A DNA stretch of 64,000 nt, from assembly GCA_036674765.1 (NCBI GenBank), contig JARVKI010000104.1, forward strand, positions 1-64,000. Reading direction: 5' to 3'. Source of the DNA: Seiridium cupressi. Its lineage: Eukaryota; Ascomycota; Sordariomycetes; Amphisphaeriales; Sporocadaceae. Below, one piece after another: positions 1 to 11,272 of the stretch (within the stretch, counting starts at the first letter, position 1; each line of letters opens with the position of its first letter). The notes beneath the pieces are model-generated. The model saw only the letters and a program-made list of their open reading frames with translations, searched no databases and was not told the origin of the DNA. A program made the translations under genes and the position numbers.

Positions 1-409
1 ATAAAGCTTTTATTTAAACTTTTTATTTTTACTTTTTTTAATATAAAAAGTATTAAGTATTTTATAAATAAAATGGATTTTTTAATTTATCCTTTTAATA
101 ATATCTCGTTAAAGTACTTTTTAAATACTTTTTTATATTATAATTATATTAAATAAATAAATATAAAATATAATTTTATATTTTCTTTAAAGATATTTTA
201 TAATTAAATTTTATATATATTAATAATTTTATATTTAATTTTTTATTAAATAAATCGTTAAATTTTTTATATTTTTCGAGTATTTTATATATAAATTTTA
301 ATTTAATATCTTTAATTATAATATAAAATTTAAATGTTTTAATTTTATTTAAAAGTTTTTTCGTTAAACGTTATTTAAAAGTTAAGTTTTTTTTTAATAT
401 ATTTTATTA

Positions 410-1404
410 AAATTAATTTATATTATAATTTTAAACGTAAATTTAAATATACGTAGTTTTTATATTAACGGTTTTATTATTATACGTTATTAATTTTTTA
501 TTTATAATTTTAAATTAATAAAGCGTTTTTTTTTTTATTTTTATAATATTTAAAATTTATTAACGATTCGTAGCGAAATAAAAAAATTTTAAGCTTTTAT
601 ATTAATTAAAGCTTTAATATTTTAATTTATAATCCGAACTTTAATTATAAAATAGTTATATACGCTTATTTTCGTAGCGTATAAGGATTTAATATTTAAT
701 CGTTATTATCCCGTTATATACGGTTTTAATCGTTTTTTAAACGCTTATCGCGCCGGTTATATCGTTGTCGTTCCCTTTTATTCTCGGCTTTTTAATAAGT
801 AAAAACGTAATTTACGTATAAATCTTCCCGGTTTTAATATATTAAAGGTTTATTATATTTTTATTTATTAGCTTTTTATTTTATTTTTAATTTTATAAAA
901 ATTTATAATATTATTTACGTAAAAAGTATTAATCTTTTATTTTATTATTATATTTAAATTTAATTTATAATTTTATAAATTTATAATCCGGCTTTTTTAT
1001 TAATTTATTCTTCGAACGCTTTTTCGATTAATTTTTTAAAGTCGTTTTTTTTTCTTATTAATTTATAATAATATTAAGTAAAAAAGATTTTAATTTAATT
1101 AAAAGTCGTTTTATTTTATTATATTTTTTAATTTACTTTTAAATTAAGCTTTTTTTATTAACGTAAATTAAATATTTATTAATTTTATATTAATTTTACG
1201 TTTATAATTTTAAAGCGTATTCGCGTATTTTTTATAAATCGTTAATAATTACCGCGTATTTTTAAAGATTTTTATAAATAATAATAACGTTTTTTATTTA
1301 TTTTTTAATTTATAATATTTTAATAAAATTTAGTTTTAATTTTTTAAAAAAGAATTTATACTTTAATTTCTTTTTAAAATATTAGTTATATAATCGGTTA
1401 ATAT
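410..1404. mobile_element. RIP-mutated transposon segment, copy A
   Basis: About 1 kb that recurs in direct orientation at 3,608-4,654. Landmarks shared by both copies are the stretch around 435 (acgtaaattt), the motif tacgttattaatt near 485 and the end near 1,404 (taatcggttaata). The two copies differ mostly by C/T and G/A exchanges, as expected after RIP. Beyond 1,404 the copies diverge. It is presumably part of the internal region of a retrotransposon, since an LTR-like repeat follows at 3,144, but no protein domain can be read through the mutations. Confidence 0.7.
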
Positions 1405-3143
1405 AATTAATTTATAATATATTTATATAATTTAAGTGTTTTATTTTTAATTAAATAGTATTTTTAAATATTATATAAAGGATATAAACGTTATTTAATC
1501 CGTTTTTCGCGGCGGTTTTTATTAAAATATTTTTAAATTTTAAAGCGTTATAAAATAACTTTTTAAAAATAATTACCACTTTAAAGTTATTTTAATATTT
1601 AACGGATTATTATATTATAATAAAAATCTTATTAGTTTTTTCTTTAATTAATTATAACTTTAATACGTCGGTTTAATTTAAACTTTCTTCTTTTTATTAT
1701 TATTTTACGCGATAAATAATAATTTAGTTTTAATTAAAATCGTTTCCGCTTTTATCGGAATATATAAAGTGTTTGTAAATATTAATTTATTATTCTACAA
1801 AGCTTTTTTCTACCACCGCGATAATCTTAATAACCGGTATTATAAGGTATTATCTTACTTCGTCCTTATTTAATTTATACGTTTTATATTAATCGTTATA
1901 ATATACCGTCCAAAATAGGTTATTATATTTAATTAATTTCTTTACGGTAAAGTTAAATTATCGTTTTTTTAAAATTAATTTAAAGGGTTATTCCTTTTTA
2001 AACAAGCGGTATTTATTAATAAAATGTTTTATTTTTTTATAATTATAATATATTATTAATTCTTTATTATATTTGCCGTTTTTTCGCTTTATAACGTTAA
2101 AATTTATAAATTTATTATATTATCCGTATAACGTTTAGTTTTTTTAATCGCGGTTTTAGTTATTATATCCGTTTTATTAAGGTTTTTTTATATTAACGGT
2201 GGTACGGTTTTAATATTTTAGGGTTTATCTTTTTTTAAACTATTAAACGTATAATTAATTATTAATACGTATTATAAGTTTTATATATTAAATAAAATTA
2301 GTAAATAAATATAAAATCTTATTAACTTTATTTTTAACTTTTTTTTTAAATTTTAATAATATAATATAATACGTATATTATTTATATAATTTATATAAGC
2401 GGTAATCCGTTTAAATTTTATAATATATATTAATATAAACTTTTTTTATTTAAGGTTTTTAAATTTTCGTTCGGTTTATTTTTTTTCGTTAAAGTTTTAA
2501 AATAATACTTTAAATACCTTTTTATATCCGGTATAAATTTTAAAGATTTTTTATATTTCCGTTTTATATTAATTTAATATTTATTTATATTCGTTTATTT
2601 TAAAAAGATATAATTTAAACTACGCGAAAACGCGTTTTTTTAAAAAGGATATTATATAAATAATCTTTTAAAAATTATTTTAAAAACTTTTTATATAAAA
2701 TAAATAATAAGCGCAAATTTAAATAAAATATCTTTTAAACCTTTTAAGCGTTTTATTATAAAATACGGGAATATTAAACTTAAACCTATTAGTTTTTTAA
2801 ATTAATATAATAATAATATTAACTGCTTTTTATATAACGGTATTAAAATTTTAAAGTTTTTAAATAAGTTTAGCCTTACGATTTTTTTCTCGCTAAAATC
2901 GCTTAATCTTTTTAAAAATATTTTCGTATTATTTTTTAAAAACTTTAAAGTTGTTATTTTTATTAAAATTAATATTTATAACTTAAATAAAGGATTTTTA
3001 AAAAGTTTATTTTTAAATGGCTTTTATAATTTCTTTTCCTTTTTTATTATTATTACCGTTATTTTTATTAACGGTAAATATTTTACCGATATTATTTAAT
3101 AATTTTTAAACCGGAATATATATTTAAATAAAAGTAATTAAAA

Positions 3144-3380
3144 TATAATAAATATATTATCGTTAAAATAAACTTTAAAATAATATATTAATATTAAGTT
3201 TATATTAATAAAATATATAATATAAAATAAAAATATTAAATTTTAAAAAATAAAAATATAATTATTAAAGTTTAATAAACTTTATTTATAAATAAATAAA
3301 TATTTAAATTAATTATTAAAATAATAATTATTTATATAAAAAATATTTATTATATATATATTTATTTACTTTTTTATTAA
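3144..3380 (+). repeat. LTR-like repeat, copy 1
   Basis: About 240 bp beginning tataataaatatattatcg, repeated nearly base for base at 5,543-5,780 and in reverse complement at 6,248-6,486 and 7,356-7,593. Four copies flanking or following internal element sequence suggest long terminal repeats. Exact TG...CA ends are not visible, because RIP has altered them. Confidence 0.6.
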
Positions 3381-3607
3381 TTTTATTTATTTATTTTTAT
3401 TTAATAAGTAAAATTAATTATAATTAATATTAATTAATAAATTTTATTAATTACTTTTAATTATTAACTTTAATTAATCTTTACCGTTTACTTTATTTTT
3501 ACTGTATTAATATTTAATATATTTACTTTTTATATATTTATATTTACTTATCTTTTATTATTATTTTAATTTATATTTATAAAATAAGGTTTATTCCGTT
3601 TTAACTT

Positions 3608-4654
3608 CTTTTAATTTATATTTATAATACGTAAATTTAAATATATATAGTTTTTATATCGACGATTTTATTATTATACGTTATTAATTCTTTATTTATA
3701 ATTTTAAATTAATAAAACGTTTTTTTTTTATTTTTATAATATTTAAAATTTATTAATAATTTATAATATTTAAAATTTATTAATAATTTATAATATTTAA
3801 AATTTATTAATAATTTATAATAAAATAAAAAATTTTTAAACTTTTATATTAAATAAAGCTTTAATATTTTAATTTATAATTTACATTTTAATTATAAAAT
3901 AATTATATACGCTCGTTTTTATAATATATAAAGATTTAATATTTAACCGTTATTATTTTATTATATACGGTTTTAATTGTTTTTAAACGTTTATTACGTT
4001 AATTATATCGTTATTACTCTTTTTTATTTTCGGCTTTTTAATAAGTAAAAACGTAATTTACGTATAAATCTTTTTAATTTTAATATATTAAAAGTTCGTT
4101 ATATTTTCATTTATAAACTTTTTATATTTTCTCGGATTTTATAAAGATTTATAATATTATTAATATAAAAAGCATTTACTTTTCGTTTTATTATTATATT
4201 TAAATCCGATTTATAATTTTATAAATTTATAATTTAATTTCTTTATTACGTTATTCTTTAAATATTTTTTTAATTAACTTTTTAAAATTATTTTCTTTTT
4301 TTTATTAATTTATAATAAAAATATTAAATAAAAAGGATTTTAATTAAATTAAAAGTCGTTTTATTTTATTATACTTTTTAATTTATTTTTAAATTAAACT
4401 TTTTTTATTAGCGTAAATTAAATATTTATCGATTTTATATTAATTTTACGTTTATAATTTTAAAATATATTCGCGTATTTTTTATAAATCGTTAATAATT
4501 ACCGCGTATTTTTAAAAGTTTTTATTAATAATAATAATATTTTTTATTTACCTTTTAATTTATAATATTTTAATAAAGTTTAGTTTTAATTTTTTAAAAA
4601 AGAATTTATATTTTAGTTTTTTTTTAAAATATTAATTATATAATCGGTTAATAT
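3608..4654. mobile_element. RIP-mutated transposon segment, copy B
   Basis: Second direct copy of the 410-1,404 segment. It is about 50 bases longer than copy A, which is accounted for by two extra units of a 27 bp tandem repeat near 3,737-3,817. It is followed by non-homologous sequence and then by the LTR-like repeat at 5,543, so the two units look like tandem insertions or a duplicated element with an internal deletion in the second copy. Confidence 0.7.
3737..3817. repeat. 27 bp tandem repeat, three units
   Basis: Three consecutive units beginning taatatttaaaatttatt, at 3,737, 3,764 and 3,791. Copy A of the surrounding element has only one unit at the equivalent place (about 545), so the array expanded in copy B, before or during RIP decay. 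Confidence 0.8.
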
Positions 4655-5542
4655 TAATTTAAAGCCGTATTTACGTATTAAATTATAATCCTTTTAATTA
4701 TCCTCGCTTTTTAAGTTGTTTTTTATATAAACGGTTATTAATTTTAATAATCCTTTTAATATAAATATTAAGATTTTTTAACTAATCTTTTTTAACGACC
4801 TCGTTTTTAATACTTTTTTTAAATTTTATATAAAAGAGTATTATAAAAGTATTATCGTCGTTTTATTCGGTTTTAAAAGCGATTTACTTAAATTTTAATA
4901 TATATTTAATCGCGGAATTCTTTTATTTAAATTATATAAGCTTTTTTTTTATTATATAAACTTTATTTAAATTATTAAAAATAACTTTAAAGCGTCGCTT
5001 AAATTCGTTTTAATTAACGAAGACTTTTTTAATTTTTTCGTTTTTATCGTTTTTATTATTATTAAAATAATCTTTTATAATTAGTTTAAACTATTTAAAA
5101 GCGTCGTTTTTTAAGAATTTTATAACGTATAATATTTTATTAAAGTTATTATTAATATTATTTTTATAAAAGCGTAGGTATATTTTTATTTAAATAAAGA
5201 ATTTTTAAACGCTACCGTTTTTACCGTTATAAAACTAAAGCGTTAATATTTTATAATTAATCCCGTTAATAATTAATATCGCGGCGGGGATAGCCGCGAT
5301 TTATTTAACGAGTTATTAATTATTATTATAAACGTTATTATAAGCTTATTAAAGGTTGCTTAGTTATATTATTAATTTTTATTATTATTATTATATTTAA
5401 TATATTATATATAAAGCGTCGGGTCCGCCGGTCGGGTTTTTAATATTACTTCCGTTAAAAATTTAAAGTATTATTATTATTTATAAAATATTATTTAATA
5501 ATTTTTAAACCGGAATATATATTTAAATAAAAATAATTAAAA

Positions 5543-5780
5543 TATAATAAATATATTATCGTTAAAATAAACTTTAAAATAATATATTAATATTAACTTT
5601 ATATTAATAAAATATATAATATAAAATAAAAATATTAAGTTTTAAAAAATTAAAATATAATCGTTAAAACTTAATAAACTTTATTTATAAGTAAATAAAT
5701 ATTTAAATTAATTATTAAAATAATAATTATTTATATAAAAAACGTTTTTTATATATATATTTATTTATTTTTTTATTAAT
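5543..5780 (+). repeat. LTR-like repeat, copy 2
   Basis: Direct copy of the repeat at 3,144-3,380. The flanking base run before it (ttatttaataatttttaaa) is also shared with copy 1, so the preceding 50 or so bases of internal sequence belong to the same element. It forms the left end of a longer inverted-repeat arm running to about 6,023. Confidence 0.6.
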
Positions 5781-6040
5781 ATTAATTAAATTATATTATT
5801 AAATATAATCTTTTCTTTTAAATTTTTAAAATTATTATAATTTTTATAATTTATAATTTTAAATTATTATTAAAGTTATAATTTTATTATTAACTATTTA
5901 TTAATTATTATATATTATATAATTTAAGCTTTTATAAAGTTTTATAAATCCCGTTGTATTTAAGCGCCGTTATACCGTTTTAATTATATAAAAGGGTTTT
6001 ATTCGTTTATAATATAAATATTTACTCGTTATTTAAAAGT

Positions 6041-6094
6041 GGTCGTAACCCGTGTATTACGAACGTAGCCCGGTCGGGAGTACGGATTACGACC
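6041..6094. repeat. 11 bp inverted repeat in unmutated DNA
   Basis: ggtcgtaaccc at 6,041 pairs with ggattacgacc at 6,084-6,094 with one mismatch, around about 30 bases of GC-rich DNA. It lies in the only stretch of the island that kept CpA and TpG, and may be a transposon end or a unique sequence between two elements. Confidence 0.45.
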
Positions 6095-6100
6095 GGCAGG

Positions 6101-6265
6101 TAATAAACAAGTGCCTAGCACCTTTAACCTAGAGGAATATTTACACTAATAATAATAAATACCATTATTTTAATTAAACGGTAAAACCTTTAATTAAAAG
6201 TGCTTAAAAATAATACTTTAAATAAATATAAGTAAATATAAGTAAATAAAATTAATAAAAAAATA
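6101..6265 (+). repeat. inverted repeat pair, left (partly unmutated)
   Basis: This stretch, starting taataaacaagtgcctagca, matches the reverse complement of 7,778-7,942. The first 40 or so bases keep their C residues in CpA context, whereas the partner carries T at nearly every one. The pair probably marks the terminal inverted repeats of a DNA transposon or the ends of an element of about 1.8 kb. Confidence 0.6.
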
Positions 6266-6486
6266 AATAAATATATAATTAAAAGGATTTTTTATATAAA
6301 TAATTATTATTTTAATAATTAATTTAAATATTTATTTACTTATAAATAAAGTTTATTAAATTTTAATAATTATATTTTTATTTTTAAAATTTAATATTTT
6401 TATTTTATATTATATATTTTATTAATATAAATTTAATATTAATATATTATTTTAAAGTTTATTTTAATAATAATATATTCGTTATA
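6248..6486 (-). repeat. LTR-like repeat, copy 3 (inverted)
   Basis: Reverse complement of the LTR-like repeat. Its inner end (ttcgttataaac) keeps a CpG that is TpA in copy 1, showing that the copies were mutated independently. It lies inside the loop of the large inverted repeat. Confidence 0.6.
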
Positions 6487-7355
6487 TAAACTTGTTAAAA
6501 ACATTTAAAAATTATATATCCTTTATAATATAATATTTATAATTAGTTAAAATAAAAAGAACGTTATTTTCTTTATTTAATTCTTTTATACCCCGTTAAA
6601 AAAGCTTAAAATTATAAAACTTAATTTAAATACGGATTTTCCGGATTTAAAATAAATAACTTATAATAACCGATAAAAAAGATTAAAAGACGGATATTTC
6701 CTTATAAAAAAATAATAGCTTTTTATTCGCCTCCTTTTCCTCGGCCTTTAATTTGCGCTATTAAAATAAAACCTTATAAAGCGACGACGTAATTAAAACT
6801 TTATTACACTTCCGACTTAGGTGCTTTACGCATTTTAAATAATAAGTTGATTTTTTATCCGTTATCCGATAATTTGGAATTTTATATTTAAAATAATAAG
6901 TATATAATATATTTATAAAACGACCGTTTAAAAAAATAAAATTAGCGAGTTTAAAACGTTTTTTAACTTTATAAAACTTTTTAATACGATTTAATATAAT
7001 AAATATATATTATAAAATATAAATAAAAAAGGAACGCGCCCGACGAATATAAAATGCAAAGGGAAACCTATTTATAAAACTAAGTTTTAAAAGGTTAAAA
7101 TAAAAAAGGGAAAGATTTTATATTATAAACGAATAAAACTTTTTTATATAATAAAAACGGTATAACGGCGCTTAAATATAACGGGATTTATAAGATTTTA
7201 CAAAAGTTTAAATTACGTAATATATAATAATTAATAAATAGTTAATAATAAAATTATAACTTTAATAATAATTTAAAATTATAAATTATAAAAATTATAA
7301 TAATTTTAAAAATTTAAAAGAAAAGATTATATTTAATAATATAATTTAACCGTTA

Positions 7356-7593
7356 TTAATAAAAGAATAAATAAATATATATATATAAAACGTTTTTTAT
7401 ATAAATAATTATTATTTTAATAATTAATTTAAATATTTATCTATTTATAAATAAAGTTTATTAAATTTTAACGATTATATTTTTATTTTTTAAAACTTAA
7501 TATTTTTATTTTATATTATATACTTTATTAATATAAATTTAATATTAATATATTATTTTAAAATTTATTTTAATAATAATATATTCGTTATAT
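7356..7593 (-). repeat. LTR-like repeat, copy 4 (inverted)
   Basis: Reverse complement of the LTR-like repeat and right-hand part of the 7,113-7,593 inverted arm. It is the closest partner of copy 2, as both carry an ...aaaacgtttt... run near the outer end. Confidence 0.6.
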
Positions 7594-7777
7594 ATATATA
7601 CGAAAATCGTTATTTATATAAAGATAATATAAAAAAAAGCGTATTAAATAGCGTTAAAAATAAAATATAATTATTTATACGATTTTTATTACGGTATTAA
7701 AACGCGATTAAAACGTTAATAATATAACGTTTATAAAAAGCTATTATATTAATTTAAAATTTAATTTCCTCTTTTCT

Positions 7778-7942
7778 TTATTTATTTATTAATTATATTT
7801 ACTTATATTTATTTTAATTTATTTAAAATGTTAACTTTAAATATTTTTAATTAAAAGTCTTTTTTAATTAATTTAATAATATTTATTATTATTAACGCGA
7901 ATATTTTTTAAATTAATTATATTAAACATTTATTTACTATTT
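7778..7942 (-). repeat. inverted repeat pair, right (RIP-mutated)
   Basis: Reverse complement of 6,101-6,265. Read on the minus strand it starts tagtaaataaatgtttaat, against taataaacaagtgcctagc in the left copy: the differences are almost all C to T or G to A, with one indel. Confidence 0.6.
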
Positions 7943-7979
7943 AATAATAATTTTAATTTATATTTTATTTAAATTACAT

Positions 7980-8120
7980 TGTTACGGTTTTATATACTAG
8001 TGATTTGGTATATTATTATTACACGAAGAAGAAAGGAGGAAACTAAGTTTTAAACTAGTGTAACGGCGTTTTATAAGCGCCGTACCGCTAGCGCCTTAAT
8101 AGCGTCTTAATACCGTAACA
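7980..8120. mobile_element. solo-LTR-like element with 5 bp target duplication
   Basis: A 141 bp element begins TGTTACGGT and ends ACCGTAACA, a perfect 9 bp terminal inverted repeat with the TG...CA ends usual for LTRs. The five bases before it (7,975-7,979) and after it (8,121-8,125) are both tacat, a perfect target-site duplication. It is much less AT-rich than the surrounding island (it keeps aagaagaaaggagg and tagcgcc), so it inserted late or was too short for RIP. A MITE with 5 bp duplication is the alternative. Confidence 0.8.
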
Positions 8121-8506
8121 TACATTTATAATAATTATAAACTTACTTTTTAATAATCCGTTTTAAAAGATTATAATTATTATATATTTAATATTTAATA
8201 AGCCTAAAAAGTGGTATTTTATTTCTTTTAACTCTACGCGTTACCCGTTTATTTTACCCTAGGCATTTTATTTTATCTGTACGGTCGCAACGCTTGCCCC
8301 GACCGTAACGGTGTTGATAAATGCGACGACCGCGACAACGACGATGACGACGACACCACCACCAACGGAGCCCAACGGCCTCGGAAGCAGCTCAAGCGTA
8401 CCGCTGCTAGGCCTGGCGACAATTTCCGCTTCCCCTCTAACACACGGCCCTGAGCTCCACACGCCGCCGGCAACAGTCATGGCTGAACGCTCCACCTCCC
8501 CGGGGC

Positions 8507-9968
8507 ATGAAGAGACGGGGCGATGATGTCAACATTGACATTGATAGTAAGCGCCTTTTCAAGCACCTAGACACCGAAACCGATACCGTGGACTGCGAGC
8601 CATGAGCCACCCTTGTCCTAGCCTCTACATTCGTGCTAACCTGAACGGCACAGTGGACGAAACTCCGACCTAGCGATCGCAACGGCGTGCATCACCAAAG
8701 AAGCCCAAGAGCTCGAGGACTAAAGACCAGCTTCTCAAGCTCGAAATCCCAGTGTTTATCCGACCATGGGATGTGGAAGATCTCGTACAACGTCCAGGTT
8801 TTCAAGAGGTTGAAAAGCTAGACGAAAGCATTGACAGCAACCAATTGAAACGTGGGGTTGTGCCGAGCGAGGTCTCTGAGCGCTTCACAGCTATTTACAC
8901 AAAGGCTCATCTGCGGAAACCCTTCCGGACCTATTTCAACCCAGTGGTGTGGCCCCTTGCCGGTAGATGATAACGGTTTCACCGCGGCGGATCGCGCAAA
9001 AATAGAGCTGGCTCTGGCTCGGAACGTCCATCGGGAGGTAGCCACATCGAAGACGTACCAGAGGAACGAATGCGGTTGAATTACAAACGTGTATGCGCCG
9101 CTTTTACAACATATTTCAAGCAGGAGATCCGTGCCGAAATTGTGATGACTGCCACGATGGAAGGCGACTCAATTCCTTTGTGAGAACTTCGATGACCTCT
9201 AGGATGGATGCCAAGAGCAATACTGCGCTCGATGGGATGGGTTCCATGTCATTGTCAGACCTCTTCGCCACCGACACCGTCACCGTCACCTTCAGCTCCG
9301 CCAGCTCTATCAGCTCAGTTAGCTCTGTGTCAAAGATGCGTCAGAACCTCGCACATGTGCAAAGCCGCAGCGATGTCAAGATAATCGACTACTTGCTCGT
9401 GCTGGACCTCCCGAGAAACAGTCGTCTTCAAGAGACGATCTCGGACCTGATTACAAGAGTATGTGAGGGCGGGCGCCGTCATGTGAACCAGACGGTGTAC
9501 CAATCCATTCAAGACTCCCTGATTGATGTTTCTATCGAAGCCAAAACAGAGTTTTTGGCTGTAGATCCACTTCTACAGTTTGGCCTGTGGACTGCTGCTT
9601 GGTACAAGCGAATGCGATCCCTTCGCCGAGAGCTGTTTGCGACCAAGGTCGCCGGCATTCACGACGAGCGACTCCTATCACAGCTCCGGGCACAAGAGCA
9701 AAAGAAACGGCTTATCACGGTACCTCTCATTCCAGTGGTGGGACACCAGTGGGATATGTACTTGGCCTACTTCGATACTGCCTCCATCATACTATATGGC
9801 CCAGTGAAAATGGGTTGTACAGAGACTATATTGGATGTATATGTCTTGGTGGCTTCGCTGAAGGCTCTAGGGGAGTGGGCGGGAATAGCTTTCAAGGCAG
9901 CAATGGAGGATTGGTTCATGTGTGGCGCTGGCGAAGCTGGTGACGGTTGTGCAGGCCCGCCCCGCTAA
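8507..9968 (+). pseudogene. PD-(D/E)XK nuclease-like protein, decayed copy 1
   Basis: Homologous to the next gene (11,273-12,867) and to a fungal PD-(D/E)XK nuclease-like family (Pfam PDDEXK_12). A basic, acidic N-terminal piece starting MKRRGDD at 8,507 stops at 8,603. The frame containing SPKK...LEIPVFIRPWDVEDLV and GVVPSEV runs to 8,967. The C-terminal half, read from 9,093, keeps the signature blocks: IIDYLLVLD (active-site Asp), VSIEAKTE (E-x-K), FGLWTAAWYKRM, VPLIPVVGHQWD and ILDVYVLVASLKALGEW, ending at 9,966-9,968. The parts lie in different frames with stops between them, and no clean splice pattern joins them. I therefore call it a pseudogene, although a misread multi-intron gene is possible. 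It sits directly beside the RIP island. Confidence 0.6.
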
Positions 9969-11272
9969 TCTATACAGAATCATCCAGACGGCAGTGGCAG
10001 CATCGCGAAACCGTGTACTGCGCATGTAAGATAACTATTACTTACGAGCAGTTCATTGGGCAATGGTAATACCAAGCATAGGAACGAGTAATGAGATATG
10101 ACAATGAAATATGAGCAATGGCCGAGGCTCTTGTGTGCGGTAGTCAGTCTGTTTGATTTAAACAATGACCATTGTGTCTAGCCGACCAATGCGCTTGCTA
10201 GGCTACGCGTCCAGTTGTTCTGCAGCCTGTTAGTGTGCTTCCGGTGGTCGATAATGGGATCCTTGGCAGGCCTAAGTCCCGTGGCTGAGAAGTACTGTCT
10301 CGATGAACCCGCTGAATAATTACCCCCGATCCTTGTGGGTGGTCTCCTAATCAGCTGCCCTTGTCTAAGAAGCAATTCCCATCGTGGTAGATAGTGCAAG
10401 GGTCGTTGACATCCTGGTCTCAAGTGACGCTAACTCTTCAAGAGCCTGTTAACATCGGTTGATTCATTGTCGCAGTATGATGATTGGGCCTTTGACGAGA
10501 AACTCTCACAAGCAGGACTCGATCTGCGAATCTCCGGTCTTGAGCGGTGAGACTTGGGCAATTCCACCCTTGATAGCAGTAGGGCCTTCCTACTTGGATA
10601 CTGAGGTGGATATATTAAGAAGTTGGGAATGTTTTTCTCCGAAATACGGTATATGGACGGGCTTGGATCGACCTGTCTGTAGTCTAACTTCATCAGCTCG
10701 GCTCTCATACACACGATTTACTAGAGGATCCAACAGTACCCACGGAAAGTTTTGCGCGATGAATATGTATGAAAAGCGTATGTTAACACACCTGCTACTG
10801 TCATCGAACCTGTCGTACGTCGGCTGGGAGGAATCGGAGACTGTAACGACGGATCGGGGGTCCGCTCAATGCAGTGTGTTGTCTTCGATGCCGAGATTTA
10901 ATTTATCGTCGGTCGCATCGCGGCGTTATCGCTGTTCCGAAGGAATGGAGGTGATTGCTGTTATCAGAGGAAATTACATTCGACAGCCACTTTCTGACTC
11001 CCGGAGAGCGCGTCGGGTCGGGTCGTGTCGAGGTGTGATTGCCGATGCATTGCGCCCCCAGTGGGTTTCTTCTAATGGGCTCTGACGTATTGTATTTGCG
11101 GTATCTCCGGGTGACTAGCTTATCGCCGCGATTGGGCAAAGCGTTGGCGCGACAACGACTACACCAAGCAGTCTCACGCCTTCATCTCCCCCTTGAACTT
11201 TGGGCCTCGCGATCAGCGTTCACTCACGACTTGGTTCTCTCAGCGTATTCTCCCTCATGTATATTATTAGAA
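9969..11272. other. gene-poor spacer
   Basis: About 50% GC. Open frames here (for example 10,459-11,085) show no recognisable domain, and I see no gene. Confidence 0.6.

Larger units (their letters stand above)
5543..7593. repeat. large inverted repeat, ~480 bp arms
   Basis: The left arm, about 5,543-6,023, is matched in reverse complement by the right arm, about 7,113-7,593. Shared landmarks are gttttattcgtttataatat (left, near 6,000), the cgccgttataccg segment and the aaattattataattttt segment. The loop of about 1.1 kb holds another LTR-like copy and the unmutated segment near 6,041-6,140. This may record two insertions of one element in opposite orientation. Confidence 0.65.
1..8230. repeat. 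RIP-degraded AT-rich repeat island
   Basis: The stretch is almost entirely A and T. CpA and TpG dinucleotides are nearly absent, TpA is in great excess, and small CpG islets survive. This is the pattern left by repeat-induced point mutation, which converts CpA to TpA on both strands of duplicated DNA in Pezizomycotina. No open reading frame of 60 codons survives. The block contains internally repeated segments (listed separately), so it was built from transposons. No telomeric TTAGGG repeats are seen at the left edge, so I cannot tell a subtelomeric from a pericentromeric or interstitial site. Composition changes sharply near 8,230-8,280. Confidence 0.92.

Noticed and set aside
1..60. Telomere at the left edge
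   Set aside because: No TTAGGG or CCCTAA repeats are present.
1740..2030. Reverse-transcriptase or integrase domain in the AT-rich island
   Set aside because: Translation in all frames is dominated by stops and A/T codons, so no domain can be claimed without de-RIP.
10459..11085. 208-codon frame as a gene
   Set aside because: Composition and lack of any motif look like chance; it overlaps other open frames and ends just inside the upstream extension of the PD-(D/E)XK frame.
11039..11272. Upstream extension of the PD-(D/E)XK protein to 11,039
   Set aside because: The extra 78 residues are not protein-like for this family; the start at 11,273 places the helical WLEGIEFE segment near the N-terminus as in relatives.
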